A program made the translations under genes and the position numbers. The notes beneath the pieces are model-generated. The model saw nothing but the letters and a program-made list of their open reading frames with translations. It searched no databases and was not told the origin of the DNA. From Salvelinus alpinus (Eukaryota > Chordata > Actinopteri > Salmoniformes > Salmonidae), in contig NC_092115.1 in the NCBI RefSeq assembly GCF_045679555.1, positions 33,111,596 to 33,175,595 on the forward strand: DNA of 64,000 nucleotides, read 5' to 3'. Each line of letters opens with the position of its first letter. Position 1 is the stretch's first letter. Below, in pieces: positions 28,741-40,305 of this stretch.

Positions 28741-29551
28741 AGACATTACAGTTTTGAATGTCCCGTTGGGAGGATATAAGTGCTTTCAGTTCGTCCCATT
28801 TATCTTCCAGCGATTGAACGTTAGCTAGCAGGACGGAAGGCAAAGGCAGATTAGCCACTCGTCACCTGATCCTCTCAAGGCACCCTGATCTTTTTCCGCA
28901 AAACCTCTGTTTCCTTCCCCAGCGAGGATCTGGCCCCAGTCGGGTGTCTGTAGTATATCTCTCCCGTCCGACTCATTGAAGAAAAACTCTTTGTCTAACC
29001 TGAGATGAGTAATCGCAGTTCTGATGTCCAGAAGCTCTTTTCGGTCATAAGAGACGGTAGCAGAAATATTATGTACAAAACAAGTTACGAACAATGCGAA
29101 AAAACAAACAAAATAGCATGGTTGCTTGGAAAATAAACTAGCAGATAATTTGCAGACTGTTCTATACATTATTAGTTTGTGTATCTTACACTTGTGAAAT
29201 AATGCAGGTCACCAAAATTGTTGCATCCATCTGACCATGCAAGGTTAAAGGCAAGAAAGTACTCGCAACTGCTCTCTCCTTGAGTGACAGGGGGCTGGGC
29301 TTGGTGTGGTTAGCTGCATGCAGCAGCAGGAGGGCGAGCGAAAGATGACTCAAGTAGAAAACGGAGTGAACTATAAAAACAGTCATTATAAGAGACAGCA
29401 ACAGACAGAGAATGCGATGGAGATAGTCAGAGGAGAGAGTATCACCTAAGCTGCTCTATGGATTCTAATTACTGCACAGAGAGAGAGACTCATTGGACAG
29501 GTCAGAGTCTGTTTGAAGTTGAAGGGTTTTGGGCAATACACTGTAGATGTA

Positions 29552-30671
29552 CAGCGCATTCGGAACTTTTTCCACATTTTGTTACGTTAATGCCTTATTA
29601 TAAAATGTATTAAATTGTTTTTTTCCCTCATAAATCTATACACAAGACCCCATAATGACTTGAACCCGATTAGAAATTTTAGCAAATTTATAGCACCTTT
29701 GGCAGCGATTACAGCCTCAAGTCTTCTTGGGTATGACGCTACAAGCTTGGCACACCTGTATTTGGGGAGTTTCTACCATTCTTCTCTGCAGATCCTCTCA
29801 AGCTCTGTCAGGTTGGATGGGGAGCGTCGCTGCACAGCTATTTTCAGGTCTCTCCAGAGATGTTTGATCGGGTTCAAATCCAGGCTCTGGCTGTGCCACT
29901 CAAGGACATTCCGAGACTTAGACGAAGCCACTCTTGTGTTGTCTTGGCTGTGTGCTTAAGGTCGTTGTCCTGTTGGAAGGTCATCCTTCGCCCCAGTCTG
30001 AGGTCCTTAGCGCTCTGGAGCAGGTTTTCATCAAGGATCTCTCTGCACTTTGCTCTGTTAATCTTTCCCTTGATCCTGAGTAGTCTCCCAGTCCTTTACG
30101 TGCCTTTTGGCAAACTTCAAGCAGGCTGTCATGTGCCTTTTACTGAGGAGTGGCTTCCGCCTGGCCACGCTACCACAAAGGCCAGATTGGTGTTCTGCAA
30201 AGATGGTTGTCCTTCTGGAAGTTTTTCCCATCTCCACAGAGGAACTTTGGAGCTCTGTTATCGGATTCTTGGTCACCTCCCTGATCAAGGCCCTTCTACC
30301 CCGATTGCTCAGTTTGGCCAGCTCTAGGAAGAGTCTTGGTGGTTCCAAACTTCTTCCATTTAAGAATGATGGAGGCCACGGTCTTCTTGGGGACCTTCAA
30401 TGCTGCAGAATGTTTTTGGTACCCTTCCCTAGATCTGTGCCTCAACGCAATCCTGTCTCGGAGCTCTATGGACAATCCTTCGACATCATGGCTTGGTTTT
30501 TGCTCTGACATGCACTGTTCTAAAAACCTATTTTCGCTTTGTCATTATGGGGTATTGTGTATAGATTAATGAGAGCTAAAATTGATTATTTTTTAAATGT
30601 TTTATAAGAAGGCTGTAACGTAACAAATTGTGTAAAAAGTCAAGGGGTCTGAATACTTTCCGAATGCACTG
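29552..30671 (-). mobile_element. Tc1/mariner with internal deletion of the catalytic core
   Basis: A 1,120-bp element between TA dinucleotides (29550-29551, 30672-30673) with ends cagcgcattcgg and the inverted ccgaatgcactg. The - strand transposase starts at 30511 (MSEQKPSHDVEGLSIELRDR, HTH region LKVPKKTVASIILKWKKFG). The protein runs through LLSKRHMTACLKFAKRHVKD and then jumps to sequence near the C-terminus: the block with the first catalytic Asp is missing at about 30095. About 20 bases are also missing just inside the left end. Confidence 0.9.
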
Positions 30672-32302
30672 TATGTGTTCCAAAGTAGAGAGTGTTCCAG
30701 AGTCTCACAGTTGCTACTGTAATTGAGTATTGGCAGTGTCTGCTTTGGGAGGAGGGAAGATCTAATCTCTCAATGTTCATCTCCAAGTGCCCTAAATTCA
30801 TGTATTTAGCTGTTGAAATTAATTTTTTCCCTGGGGGAGAATGCCCCCAGACCCCCCTACTGACTTTGGGCTAAGCCCCAAATGTCTTCAAATCCTAGAA
30901 CCACCCCTGGAGAGAGCATGCAGTGACATGTCATGCGCCTTTCTAAGAACAAGACAAGGACAACCGGCTGGGCAGGGTGATGAAACATGTAACCGATCCT
31001 GGGACAACCCAATAACATGCTCAGTGAAACTATCTATACACAATGCCATGCTCTATCTGGATGGGGCCAAGATGTAGGCTAGGCCGCTAGGTTGTACAGT
31101 GTTACTTAAAGTGCGGATGGGGGTAAATAAATTATGATTCACAGTTAATTCTGGGGTCATTCAGGGACAGTAGAAATTTAAATCTACTTTTATTTCCCCT
31201 GGTACTACAGAGTGATTTGTTAATGAACACTTGATAGTAGGCTGTCCACTAGCCTAATGTTAGTTTGTTCACTTAGCTCTCCAAACTAGCTATGGATTTT
31301 GCTAAAACGAATATGCCTAGCTACATCTAGAGGGGGGGGAAACATTACAATTTAGCCTCTGTAGGCAGCTAATGTAGTCTGATGATACAATGTATTAATT
31401 GGCTAGTTCTCATCCACGACTGACATAACTATTTGAAACCAATCAGCCGCTTTCTAGTACAGACACAGGGTGTACGTTTTCTAGCCAATCATCTTACGAG
31501 TGTACCATGTTAGCTATATCTGCACTGTGTGTGATGGGAAAAAAACAATAACAGGAAATGGGCAGGATATAATTTTTTATGGTTTAATAACTATCAAATT
31601 GATAACACTGAAATAATGTAGCTTCATAATGTAGCCCGCTGATTATCTAAGTTGCATCTGCTAACGACGCGTTACCCAACGTTAGGTTAAAACCTACTGT
31701 ACGTGTTGTTGTGATGCGTTATTTTAATCATGCATTAAAGACACAACACATTTTAGTTACCCTAACTAACATTTCAGGTTAGTACTACTAGCTAGTGTTG
31801 TTATGTAAGCAAAGCGTGACAAAACACATTTCACACAACGTTAGGGCCATAGCTAATATCTACCAGCATTGCAGGTTAACGTTAAATAATGTGGACCAAA
31901 TAGCATGTCACATCTTGAACGTTGCCAACTGTAGCTAGCTAGCTTGCTCGATGGCTGCTTTTCAGTCGAATGATCGCCATGATCAACTAACTTAGTTAAC
32001 TAAAATAGCTAGCTAAGTATTGACGAAATAATAGGCAAAAATTACATTGCGATTCATGGTGAAAGGGTTGTTTAAGTCGAGTTGACAGTTAGGCATTGTT
32101 GTAAAAAAGATGTCAACAGTCTCTTGAAATTAGGTTTAGCACATTGCTAATTATGCGGGCCCAAACAAAGTCTGTGCGTCACCAACTCAGACAAAGCAAT
32201 GGTAGCTAACGAGCTATAGCTGGTCAGCTACCATTAGCGAGTAACCACTTTCTAACAACATACAAAATGTCGACATTGCACTTTAGTTTGGAAAATACTC
32301 AC
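30672..32302. other. low-repeat region, nothing coding
   Basis: No gene supported. It is rich in gctagct/gttagct motifs (31640-32240) and has few recognisable transposons, which contrasts with its surroundings and is compatible with sequence around a promoter. Confidence 0.5.
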
Positions 32303-32480
32303 AGCGCCGAGTCAAATGAATCAATTCAGTCCCAGGGGTGGATGCACTTCAAAGGAAAAAACCAAGGTCAGCTAGTTTAACGAGCTGTAGTTTGTGAAGT
32401 GGTGACTAGCCTGCCAGTCGGTTCTTCACTCCGAAAGAACACAGCTGAGAGGATGTAAACACATGTCACGTGCTGTTGGC
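32303..32480 (-). other. pcmtd1: candidate non-coding first exon / promoter region of pcmtd1
   Basis: On the - strand a stretch ending ttgactcggcgct meets a near-perfect donor (gtgagtatttt) at 32302. It lies in low-repeat, relatively CpG-containing sequence with an E-box (tcacgtg, near 32467). The next gene in that direction is pcmtd1, whose coding exon 1 is 17 kb away, and no splice-ready coding exon lies between. The 5' end of the exon is a guess. The assignment is inference. Confidence 0.35.
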
Positions 32481-32716
32481 AGACGTAGGCAGACAGGCGT
32501 GTGTTTTGCGCTGCCACAGAAACAGCCTAATGATTGCCTCAAGGGAAAACTTTGAACCAGGGTAAAAAATCTAATACATATCCCCCTGAGACCCTATGGC
32601 AATACATTGTTGTCCTCTCTAGTGGACATTAGTTATTGGTCTTTATCTCTGAGGACATACAAGCCGCTGTATGAAGTCCTGTTGTCCCTTTGAGAGGACA
32701 TTCTGGGCTTTTCAAT

Positions 32717-33263
32717 TATACTGAACAAAAATATAAACGCAACATGTAGTTGGTCCCATGTTTCATGAGCTGAAATTAAATATCCCAGAAAGCTTATTTC
32801 TCTCAAATTTTGTACACACATTTTTTACATCCCTGTTAGTGAACATTTCTTGTTTGCCAAGATAATCCATCCACCTGACAGGTGTGGCATATCAAGAAGG
32901 TGATTAAACAGCATGATACATACACAGGTCCACCTTGTGCTGGGGATAATATAAAGCCACTCTAAAATGTTATTTTTTTTCACACAACATAATGCCACAG
33001 ATGTCTCAAGTTTTGAGGGAGCGTGCAATTAGCATGCTGACTGCAGGAATGTTCACCAGAGCTGTTGCCAGAGAATTTAATGTTAATTTCTCTACTATAA
33101 GCCAACAACTTTTAGAGAATTTGACAGTACGTCCAACCGGCCTCAAAACCGCATACCACGTGTAACCACGCCAGCCCTGGACCTCTACATCCAGCTTCTT
33201 CACCTGTCGGATGTTCTGAGACGAGCCACTCAGACAACTGATGAAACTGTGGGTTTGCACAAC
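32717..33263 (+). mobile_element. Tc1/mariner left-end remnant
   Basis: Starts tatactgaacaaaaatataa and carries the leader and the transposase N-terminus from the ATG at 32992 (atgccacagatgtctcaag). It is the same family as 7700-8360. Frame lesions occur within 130 bases. Homology ends exactly at a CT microsatellite at about 33263. Confidence 0.85.
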
Positions 33264-33313
<50 letters not shown>

Positions 33314-33325
33314 TTTTCTTTCTCG
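33264..33325. repeat. CT microsatellite
   Basis: Pure and interrupted (ct)n / (tctctg)n followed by a T-rich run. It sits at the break point of the Tc1 remnant. A second (ct)n run is at 33393-33414. Confidence 0.95.
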
Positions 33326-33392
33326 GGAAGCCAAAGTCATTCCACTACCAAAGAGTTGTAAACAGGCCTTTACTGTTTATATGTTACTATGC

Positions 33393-33414
33393 TTCTCTCT
33401 CTCTCTCTCTCTCT
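33393..33414. repeat. CT microsatellite, second run
   Basis: About eleven CT units, 70 bases after the first run. The sequence between them may be an imperfect duplication boundary. Confidence 0.9.
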
Positions 33415-33439
33415 ATGCATGTGTGTCCATGTATACTGA

Positions 33440-36400
33440 TGATTCAACCTTTATTATTTCCCCATAACCCTACCATCCCCCACCTTTCTATTCTCATAGT
33501 TTCTACTGATTGTAAATAAAAAAATATACATTTTTGCTAAGAGTATTATTAGATTATTGATCGATTGACTATGACTTCTCCAATTACCCAGCAGTGCTAT
33601 TTGAAGAGTTGGCTCCAAGTAAATGTTGGAATTTGCCAAAAACAAGCTATATATGGGCAATACCAAAACAAGTGATCTAATGATTCTGTCTCTTCGCAGC
33701 ACAATCTGCAGAGCTGGGATGGTGGTATCCCCCATATATACATACAGTTGAAGTCAGAAGTTTACATACACCGCCAAATAGATTTAAACTCAGTTTTTCA
33801 CAATTCCTGACATTTAATCCTAGTAAAAATTCCCTGTCTTAGGTCAGTTAGGATCACCACTTTATTTTAAGAATGTGAAATGTCAGAATAATAGTAGAGA
33901 GAATGATTTATTTCAGTTTTTATTTCTTTCATCACATTCCCAGTGGGTCAGAAGTTTACATACACTCAATTAGTATTTGGTAGCATTGCTTTTAAATTGC
34001 TTAACTTGGGTCAAATGTTTCGGGTAGCCTTCCACAAGCTTCCCACAATAAGTTGGGTGAATTTTGGCCCATTCCTCCTGACAGAGCTGGTGTTACTGAG
34101 TCAGGGTTGTAGGCCTCCTTGCTCGCACACACTTTTTCAGTTCTGCCCACATATTTTCCATAGGATTGAGGTCAGGGCTTTGTGATGGCCACTCCAATAC
34201 CTTGACTTTGTTGTCCTTAAGCCATTTTGCCACAACTTTGGAAGTATGCTTGGGGTCATTGTCCATTTGGAAGACCCATTTACGACCAAGCTTTAACTTC
34301 CTGACTGATCTCTTGAGATGTTGCTTCAATATATCCACATAATTTTTCCTGCCTCATGATGCCATCTATTTTGTGAAGTGCACCAGTCCCTCCTGCAGCA
34401 AAGCACCCCCACAACATGATACTGCCACCCCTGTGATTCACGGTTGGGATAGTGTTCTTCGGCTTGCAAGCATCCCCCTTTTTCCTCCAAACATAACGAT
34501 GGTCATTATGGCCAAACAGCTCTATTTGTGTTTCATCAGACCAGAGGACATTTCTCCAAAAAAGTACGATCTTTGTCCCCATATGCAGTTGCAAACCGTA
34601 GTCTTTCTTTTTTATGGTGGTTTTGGAGCAGTGGCTTCTTCCTTGCTGAGCGGCCTTTCAGGTTATGTCGATATAGGACTGGTTTTACTGTGGATATAGA
34701 TACTTTTGTACCTGTTTTCTCCAGCATCTTCACAAGGTCCTTGCTGTTGTTCTGGGATTGATTTGCAATTTTCACACCAAAGTACATTCATCTCTAGGAG
34801 TGGTATGACGGCTGCGTGCTTCCATGGTGTTTATACTTGCGTACTATTGTTTGTACAGATGAACGTAGTACCTTCAGGCGTTTTGAAAATTGCTCCCAAA
34901 GATGAACCAGACTTGTGGAGGTCTACAATTTTTTGTCTGAAGTCTTGGCTGATCTTTATTTATTTTCCCATGATGTCAAGCAAAGAAGCACTGAGTTTGA
35001 AGGTAGGCCTTCCAATACATCCAGAGGTACACCTCCAATTGACTCAAATTATGTCAATTAGCCTATCAGAAGCTTCTGAAGCCATGACATAATTTTCTGG
35101 AATTTTCCAAGCTGTTTAAAGGCACAGTCAACTTAGTGTATGTAAACTTCTGACCCACTGGAATTGTGATACAGTGAATTATAAGTGAAATAATCTGTCT
35201 GTAAACAATTGTTGGAAAAATTACTTGTGTCATGCACAAAGTAGATGTCCTAACCAACTTGCCAAAACTATAGTTTGTCAACAAGAAATTTGTGGAGTGG
35301 TTGAAAAACGAGTTTTAATGACTCCAACCTAAGTGTATGTAAACTTCCGACTTCAACTCTATATATACAACATCCTATTGGTTGCACGAATTGTATAATC
35401 ATTTAAATTGAAACGTTTTTGAATCTGGGTGTCATTTTGTGTATCAGTTCATAAACCATGTGCCATGGAATCAGTATATCGAAAATCTCCTCCCAACTAT
35501 TTTGCAACCTGTATGGTGGCATTGTCCATTTTTTGGGCCTTAAATGAAACTGGTATACTTTTTTATTTATCACAATTTTCTTTAGACAATTTTGGTTTTA
35601 ATGCAAGGCCGACAGACGTTCCTTACCTTCTCCCCCTTCCACGTTGCCTCCTCTATTTTTGCGGTAATGCTGCAGTCAGTTTGTTGTAATTTTGGATAGG
35701 GAGCACACATTTCCATATATTTTTGTTAACTGCATTTGTGACATAACTCCACCAGTCCAATTTATGATATAATTTTCAACGGTTATACAATTTATAAAAT
35801 ATTTTTTCCAAAAATAATGATTTAAAAAAAATCAATTACTATATTTGAGTTTAACCATAATATTTGTTGTAATATTTGTTCTGGCTTTTCTGCTGGATTA
35901 ATGTGAAATTGCAAACAGCTGTCTATGGCTTGTTTTAAAAAGCAATATTTTGGAGATTATTTCATTTTCAAATAACCGAAAGTGAGAGGTTGTAATCTGA
36001 ATGAAGGGAAAAAAGACATTCTTGAACACGGGGTGAGACATCCTTCCTAATGTGCTAGAGAACCAGTTCGGATTTAAGTATAGTTTTTGTATGATTGAAG
36101 CCTTAGGTGAGAGGTCCAATGCTTTCATATTTAATCATTTCTGCCCTTCAAATTCATATTTATTATATAAATAGGTGTGTTTAGTTTAATTTTGTCTAGC
36201 TTGCTGTTCCAAATGAAGTGGAATATTTGTTGCTCATAAAATTAAAAAAACAAGTTGTTAAGTATAGCAAGGGCCATAAGTAAATAGGTAAACTGGGATA
36301 TGACTAAATACTGAATCAGGGGGATTATTCCACAAATAGACAGGTGTTGTCCTTTCCATGGTAGCAAGATCTTATCTAATTTGGCTGACTTTCTATTAAA

Positions 36401-38130
36401 ATGTATTGTAGTGAGAGTATGTACAGCGTATGTCCACTTCACCGTCAGACCATTTTATTGGTAAACTACACGGTAATGTAAAAGTTGAATTTTTTAGCTA
36501 TCCAATACGTAATATACTGCACTTATCATCATTTGGTTGTAATCCAGAGAGGTTAGATACATTATCTAGATAATCTATGAGGCTGTGCAGGGATCCAAAT
36601 TGCAGATTTAAAAGAAAACATCAGCGTACAATGACACCTTTGTCCTGGATTTCTAGCCCCTTGATATTATTGTTGGATCTAATTGTAATAGCTAACATTT
36701 CAATGGTCATAATAAATAGATATGCCGATAGCGGACAACCTTGTTTTACTCCTCTTGACAATTTAATACTTTCTGAGAAGTAGCCATTATTTACTATTTT
36801 ACACCTGGGGTTACTGTACATAACTTTAACCCATTCTCCTAAATTAAAATAGTCCATGCATTTATGTATAAATTCCAGTTGTACTTTATCAAAGGCCTTT
36901 TCAAAGTCAGCCATGAATACCAGGCCTGGTTTCCCATATTTTTCATAGTGTTCTATTGCTTCCAGTACATGTCTTATATTATCTCCAATGTATTGTTCAT
37001 TAAAAAAAAAACTGTCTGATTAGGATGAAAAATATCCGACAATACCTTTTTTAAATTCTATACGCTATGTATTTTGCTAGAATAATGGCTCATAACACTG
37101 AAGTGTAAGGGGTATCCAGTTTTTCAGGTGGACTGGAACTTTATATTTACCACCTGGGTCCTGTTTCAGTAATAGTGAAATCAGATATTCTTGCTGAGTA
37201 TCTGATAGTCTACCATATTTATAGGAGATGTTAAAATATGTTAATAACCGAAAGTGAGAGGTTTGAGGACCTTTGAGTACATCGAAAATATTTGATATAC
37301 CTCAACTGGTATGCCATACAGCCCTGGAGTTTTCCTGGACTTGAAGGCCTTAATTGCATCTAGAAGTTCCTCCTCTGTAATTAGGCCTTCCCATTAGTAT
37401 TTCTGTACAGCTGTTCATTTTACACCATTAACAGAAAAATCCTTACAATTCACTTGTTAGTGGGGATGGATGAGACTGAAATTTAAAAAAATGTGCTTAA
37501 GGTATTTTGTTTCCTCTTTCAAAATATTGTTTTGGATTACTGTTATTTGTAACAAGTTTCTGTAAAAGAAATTGGTAGCATTTCTATGTTGAAGATTAAA
37601 AAATAATGTAGTGCATTTTGCCCCATACTCCTTCCAGTTCGCTTTATTTTTATAATTTATTACACTTTTATAATAAATTCCTCTTCCTTTTGTTTTTCCT
37701 CTAACGTATTCTGTGCCTCTATGTTACAGTTTGTATTGATATCTATCTGTACTGTTAGTTACTCTATTTCCTTTGTTAAAATGAACTCTATTGACCTAAA
37801 TTGTTTTTGTTTTAAAGTTGAGTATTGAATTGCATGGCCTCTAAAGGCGCATTTAAAAGTGTCCCATACAAGTAGAGGATCTGCTGTACCTATGTTATGT
37901 AGGAAAAGATCAGTTATAAATTCTTGGTTAAAAACAAGTTGTCATCCAGTACGCTTTGATTACATTTTCAATATCCTCGCCCTCACGGAAATTCTGTAAG
38001 AGTAATGTGTATACCAATTATTTGATGGTCCGACCACATCCTGTCCCCTATCAACACTCCTCTAACTTTTGGTGCCAACAAAAATGACATAAGAAAGTAG
38101 TCAAGCCGGCTAGCTTGATTGAGCCTTGAT
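33440..38130 (-). mobile_element. L1-like LINE, antisense, interrupted by a Tc1
   Basis: The - strand shows an L1/Tx1-type RT near 36914-36621: MADFEKAFDKVQLEFIHKCM, then RGVKQGCPLSAYLFIMTIEM. Upstream, at 36930-38120, are degraded endonuclease/RT pieces (RLDYFL-like near 38110); downstream is C-terminal sequence at 33735-33454. A 1.6-kb Tc1 (33745-35359) cuts the C-terminal part. Stops are numerous and the 5' end is lost. The outer limits are approximate. Confidence 0.75.
33745..35359 (-). mobile_element. Sleeping Beauty-type Tc1 transposon, full length but inactive
   Basis: A 1,615-bp element with TA at 33743-33744 and 35360-35361. It has outer ends cagttgaagtcagaagttt and the inverted aaacttccgacttcaact, plus inner direct repeats with ccagtgggtcagaagtttac near 33940 and its inverse near 35140. 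This is the IR/DR layout of the salmonid Tc1 family to which Sleeping Beauty belongs. The - strand transposase keeps recognisable catalytic blocks: SDETQIELFGHND near 34535, [11 protein letters not shown] near 34270, and [14 protein letters not shown] near 34150. It is broken by stops and shifts. Confidence 0.93.
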
Positions 38131-38142
38131 TGAGCCTCCGCC

Positions 38143-38296
38143 ATGAATACTTATGTAAATGTAATATTTCCGGGATTTATTTTGTTATAAATTAGCAGAC
38201 ATTTCTAAAAACCTGTTGTTGATTTGTCATTATGGGGCATTGTGTGTAGAAAATGTGGAAAAAGTCAAGGTGTCTGAATAATTTCAGAATGCACTG
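38143..38296 (+). mobile_element. Tc1/mariner right-end fragment
   Basis: Starts tgaatacttatgtaaatg and ends at gaatgcactg followed by TA. This is the right terminus of the same Tc1 family as 29552-30671. It abuts the 5' end of the L1. Confidence 0.8.
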
Positions 38297-38745
38297 TACA
38301 TTAGGATCAAATAGCCACAGTAACCTACTTGGCCACTGGTAAAACTATAACTTAAAGCTGGTACAGCCTCAGTGTAAACAGTAGACAAGCGCTGGAAGTT
38401 GCACAGAACATTCACAATTTTCAAGTTTTCGCTCAACAGACCTGAAATTCTCCCAGTGCCAAAATAAATTAGAGGGAACATTTCCCACTAGGTTTGCCTC
38501 CAAAAAGACAAACTAAAAGAAAAACCCACACCAACTTATGATAGAGAAGCAAAAAGAATATGGAGCAAAACAAAACTGGGGAAACACCAAAACTCAGGCT
38601 TCTTTCATACTAAAGTGGTTGAGCTGGAAATCGCACGTCAGCTGAAATTAGGTGTAGCTGGGGGCTGATGTTATCCAGGGATAAACTTACATCTATCTCA
38701 ACATCTAAAGGATATGTGTAAAGCCAGTGATAAGTCTAGAACTCT

Positions 38746-39827
38746 GTTCTAGGCCCTCTCCTATTCTCGCTATACACCAAGTCACTTGGCTCTGTCATAT
38801 CCTCACATGGTCTCTCCTATCATTGCTATGCAGACGACACACAATTAATCTTCTCCTTTCCCCCCTCTGATAACCAGGTGGTGAATCGCATCTCTGCATG
38901 TCTGGCAGACATATCAGTGTGGATGACGGATCACCACCTCAAGCTGAACCTCGGCAAGACGGAGCTGCTCTTCCTCCCGGGGAAGGACTGCCCGTTCCAT
39001 GATCTCGCCATCACGGTTGACAACTCCATTGTGTCCTCCTCCCAGAGTGCTAAGAACCTTGGCGTGATCCTGGACAACACCCTGTCGTTCTCAACTAACA
39101 TCAAGGCGGTGACCCGTTCCTGTAGGTTCATGCTCTACAACATTCGCAGAGTACGACCCTGCCTCACGCAGGAAGCGGCGCAGGTCCTAATCCAGGCACT
39201 TGTCATCTCCCGTCTGGATTACTGCAACTCGCTGTTGGCTGGGCTCCCTGCCTGTGCCATTAAACCCCTACAACTCATCCAGAACGCCGCAGCCCGTCTG
39301 GTGTTCAACTTTCCCAAGTTCTCTCACGTCACCCCGCTCCTCCGCTCTCTCCACTGGCTTCCAGTTGAAGCTCGCATCCGCTACAAGACCATGGTGCTTG
39401 CCTACGGAGCTGTGAGGGGAACGGCACCTCCGTACCTTCAGGCTCTGATCAGGCCCTACACCCAAACAAAGGCACTGCGTTCATCCACCTCTGGCCTGCT
39501 CGCCTCCCTACCTCTGAGGAAGTACAGTTCCCGCTCAGCCCAGTCAAAACTGTTCGCTGCTCTGGCACCCCAATGGTGGAACAAACTCCCTCACGACGCC
39601 AGGTCAGCGGAGTCAATCACCACCTTCCGGAGACACCTGAAACCCCACCTCTTTAAGGAATACCTAGGATAGGATAAAGTAATCCTTCTAACCCTCCCCC
39701 CCTTAAAAGAGTTAGATGCACTATTGTAAAGTGGTTGTTCCACTGGATATCATAAGGTGAATGCACCAATTTGTAAGTCGCTCTGGATAAGAGCGTCTGC
39801 TAAATGACTTAAATGTAATGTAATAAG
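38746..39827 (+). mobile_element. 5'-truncated L2-type LINE with long open RT C-terminus
   Basis: A frame is open from about 38746 to the stop at 39670-39672, roughly 308 codons. It begins inside RT at VLGPLLFSLYTKSL and includes HCYADDTQLIFSFP (catalytic YADD), LKLNLGKTELLFLPG, LDYCNSLLAGLP and LHWLPVEARIRYKT. It ends TTFRRHLKPHLFKEYLG. The tail aagtcgctctggataagagc and gtctgctaaatgac is the L2/SINE-type 3' end. No inactivating lesion is seen within the preserved part. Confidence 0.88.
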
Positions 39828-40033
39828 TGTAAAGAAAATATTAAGTGCAATGTCTTAAACATAAAATTATGACACAGTTGAGGCAGTTTGAACTAGAACT
39901 AGAACTCTATATTTTAGTTTAATAGCAGCAAAACAATTGTCATAATAACTAATATTCTGAGTTGTGGATATAAACACAATTACTGATATGGTTGGCATAA
40001 CATAATAATACTGATATGATAATAATGTTAATC

Positions 40034-40305
40034 TCATGGATGATCCTTGGAAACCTGATGCACCTGAGCTCAATTTCGAGTCTCAAAGCAAAAGGTCTGA
40101 ATACTTATGTAAATAAGGTATTTCTGTTTTTTATTTTTAATACATTTGCAAACATTTCTAAAAACCTGTTTTCACTTTGGCATTATGGGTTATTGTGTGT
40201 AGATTGATGAGGATTTTTTTTAAATTTAATACATTTTAGAATAAGGCTCTAATGTAACAAACATTTTAAAAAGTGAAGGGGTCTGAATACTTTCCAAAGG
40301 CACTG
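40034..40305 (+). mobile_element. Tc1/mariner right-end fragment
   Basis: Starts tggatgatccttggaaacc and ends tttccaaaggcactg followed by TA. It is a longer right end of the same family as 38143-38296, with a slightly different terminal sequence. No transposase reading remains. Confidence 0.8.

Larger units (their letters stand above)
25750..29160 (-). mobile_element. degenerate LINE, antisense, with an inserted SINE
   Basis: On the - strand the order is: an N-terminal region near 29050 (SYDRKELLDIRTAITHLRLD), an endonuclease piece near 28280 (LCFTESWLNDNI, AGYTLYRQDRTA), a linker at 27887-27324, RT at 27273-26589 ([31 protein letters not shown]) and a C-terminal part at 26527-26075 (TGCITAWYGNCSSSDRKALQ). 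Stops and shifts separate the pieces. The 3' UTR near 25770 (tgtcacatgcgcc in + sense) is the salmonid LINE end. L2/Rex1-type is my best family guess. Confidence 0.83.
25040..29410. mobile_element. second hAT-like element, split by a LINE
   Basis: The left end taaggctgggcgatatatga and the following aataaaagttctaaatatgc run parallel to the element at 21162-22155 as far as about 25750. Homology resumes at about 29160 (agtttgtgtatcttacac ... agtgaactataaaaacagtc). The intervening 3.4 kb is a LINE. The right inverted repeat is not found, so this copy has lost its end. Confidence 0.75.

Noticed and set aside
28317..28779. Overlapping long GC-rich frames on both strands (up to 127 codons)
   Set aside because: They fall wholly inside a tRNA-derived SINE bounded by 14-bp duplications; the frames are open only because of the high GC content.
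33241..33519. Ser/Leu-rich frames over the CT repeats
   Set aside because: Translation of a microsatellite; low-complexity peptides without any gene context.
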